Shown: positions 63,273-64,000 of the stretch, in pieces | Position numbering within the stretch: the first letter of the stretch is position 1 | Layout: each line of letters starts with the position of its first letter | Notes under the pieces: generated by a model | Seen by the model: the letters and a program-made list of their open reading frames with translations, nothing else | What the model was told of the DNA's origin: nothing | Databases searched by the model: none | Assembly (NCBI RefSeq): GCF_014534645.1 | Contig: NZ_JACVQF010000231.1 | Span: 1-64,000 of the forward strand | Reading direction: 5' to 3' | Length of the DNA: 64,000 nt | From: Streptomyces griseicoloratus | GTDB lineage: Bacteria; Actinomycetota; Actinomycetes; Streptomycetales; Streptomycetaceae | Made by a program: the position numbers and the translations under genes

Positions 63273-63829
63273 CAGACCTCGAGCAGCTCCGCTTCCTTGT
63301 GCTTCAGGAGCTCGTCCACCTGGGCGACGTACTTCGCGGTGGTGTCGTCGAGCTCCTTCTCCGCACGGCGGCCCTCGTCCTCGCCGACCTCGCCGTCCTT
63401 GATCAGCTTGTCGATGGCGTCCTTGGCCTTGCGGCGCACGGAGCGGATGGAGACCTTGGCGTCCTCACCCTTGCCCTTGGCGACCTTGATGTACTCGCGG
63501 CGGCGCTCCTCGGTCAGCTCGGGGAACACCACCCGGATGATGTTGCCGTCGTTGCTGGGGTTCACGCCCAGGTCGGAGTCGCGGATCGCCTGTTCGATGT
63601 TGCGCAGGGCGCTCTTGTCGAACGGCGTCACCACGGCCATGCGCGGCTCGGGCACGGAGAACGAGGCCAGCTGGTTGATCGGCGTCGGTGCGCCGTAGTA
63701 GTCGGCCACGATCTTGTTGAACATCGCCGGGTGCGCACGGCCGGTGCGGATCGCGGCGAAGTCCTCCTTGGCGACCACGACGGCCTTCTCCATCTTCTCC
63801 TCGGCCTCGAGGAGGGTCTCTTCGATCAC
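63272..63829 (-). CDS. frr: Frr, ribosome recycling factor
   Basis: Splits post-termination ribosomes together with EF-G. 185 residues, normal length; [33 protein letters not shown] and the C-terminal coiled domain are diagnostic. Of two adjacent GTG codons, the one at 63829 has AGGAG at six bases and is preferred over 63832. Upstream sequence to the window end (63830-64000) shows no gene; pyrH would be expected beyond it. Confidence 0.97.
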   Translation of the reverse strand: MIEETLLEAEEKMEKAVVVAKEDFAAIRTGRAHPAMFNKIVADYYGAPTPINQLASFSVPEPRMAVVTPFDKSALRNIEQAIRDSDLGVNPSNDGNIIRVVFPELTEERRREYIKVAKGKGEDAKVSIRSVRRKAKDAIDKLIKDGEVGEDEGRRAEKELDDTTAKYVAQVDELLKHKEAELLEV

Positions 63830-64000
63830 CACTTGCTCCTGCGTGTCTTGAGTAGGCCCGGCTGCGATTCCCTGTCGGGGCGGCGGCCGGCTGCGTCGCG
63901 TCTTCTTCCTGCACGGTTCCCGACCGGTAGAACATTGTCCATCCCCCGGTCCGGCCCCGTCCCGTCCGTCCCTCTTACAGGTGTCGCGGACAGTGGCGTC

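Overview
The window is high-GC actinomycete chromosome, almost certainly Streptomyces. Coding DNA is GC-rich with strong third-position GC, GTG and TTG starts are common, ABC lipoproteins carry twin-arginine signals, and there are a class-E-type sortase substrate (LAETG), a DasR-type chitinase operator and a 6C RNA. From memory, the gene order matches the ispG-dxr to cdsA-frr interval of S. coelicolor. No database search was possible.

Layout. (1) 1-3.8 kb: dxr-rseP-ispG, MEP isoprenoid genes around a site-2 protease, translationally coupled. (2) 4-5.9 kb: a long acyl-CoA dehydrogenase. (3) 6.1-23.8 kb: a compact glycan locus that reads as a xyloglucan utilization locus. It holds a LacI-family regulator, GH31, GH12, GH95, GH42 and GH74 enzymes, a two-permease plus lipoprotein ABC importer without its own ATPase, and a divergent GH3 enzyme. 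Four copies of a TCGAAGCGCTTCGA-type palindrome mark the regulator promoter and the importer/GH3 intergenic region. GH74 and GH12 have export signals; GH31, GH95, GH42 and GH3 do not. This suggests cutting outside the cell, uptake of oligosaccharides, and trimming inside. (4) 23.7-25.2 kb: RidA protein with a divergent LysR regulator. (5) 25.2-52.2 kb: genes for polyamine and GABA catabolism (three aldehyde dehydrogenases, a PucR regulator, gabT, a FAD amine oxidoreductase, a PotABCD importer, a second PotD, an AsnC regulator, an omega-aminotransferase). They are interspersed with an orphan VirD4/TraG-like ATPase, a 6C RNA, a PAP2 phosphatase, a GH18 chitinase, a small prim-pol-like protein, a NADAR protein, a DUF4190-type membrane protein, an adenosine-deaminase-like enzyme and a GDPD phosphodiesterase. 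(6) 52.4-56.8 kb: an ABC ATPase/membrane pair, a VOC protein, a sortase-anchored protein and a mycothiol-type DinB protein. (7) 56.9-60.8 kb: thiBPQ thiamine importer under a TPP riboswitch. (8) 60.8-64 kb: rlmN, cdsA and frr, with a CRISPR-like repeat pair between rlmN and cdsA.

Taken together, the frr-cdsA and dxr-rseP-ispG halves of a widely conserved operon flank about 57 kb of transport and catabolic genes. The most interesting parts are the xyloglucan locus and its palindromes, the TPP riboswitch with its layered expression platform and an 18-bp tandem repeat upstream, the hairpin sequestering a ribosome binding site at 36.1 kb, the orphan VirD4-like ATPase, and the solitary CRISPR-like repeat pair.
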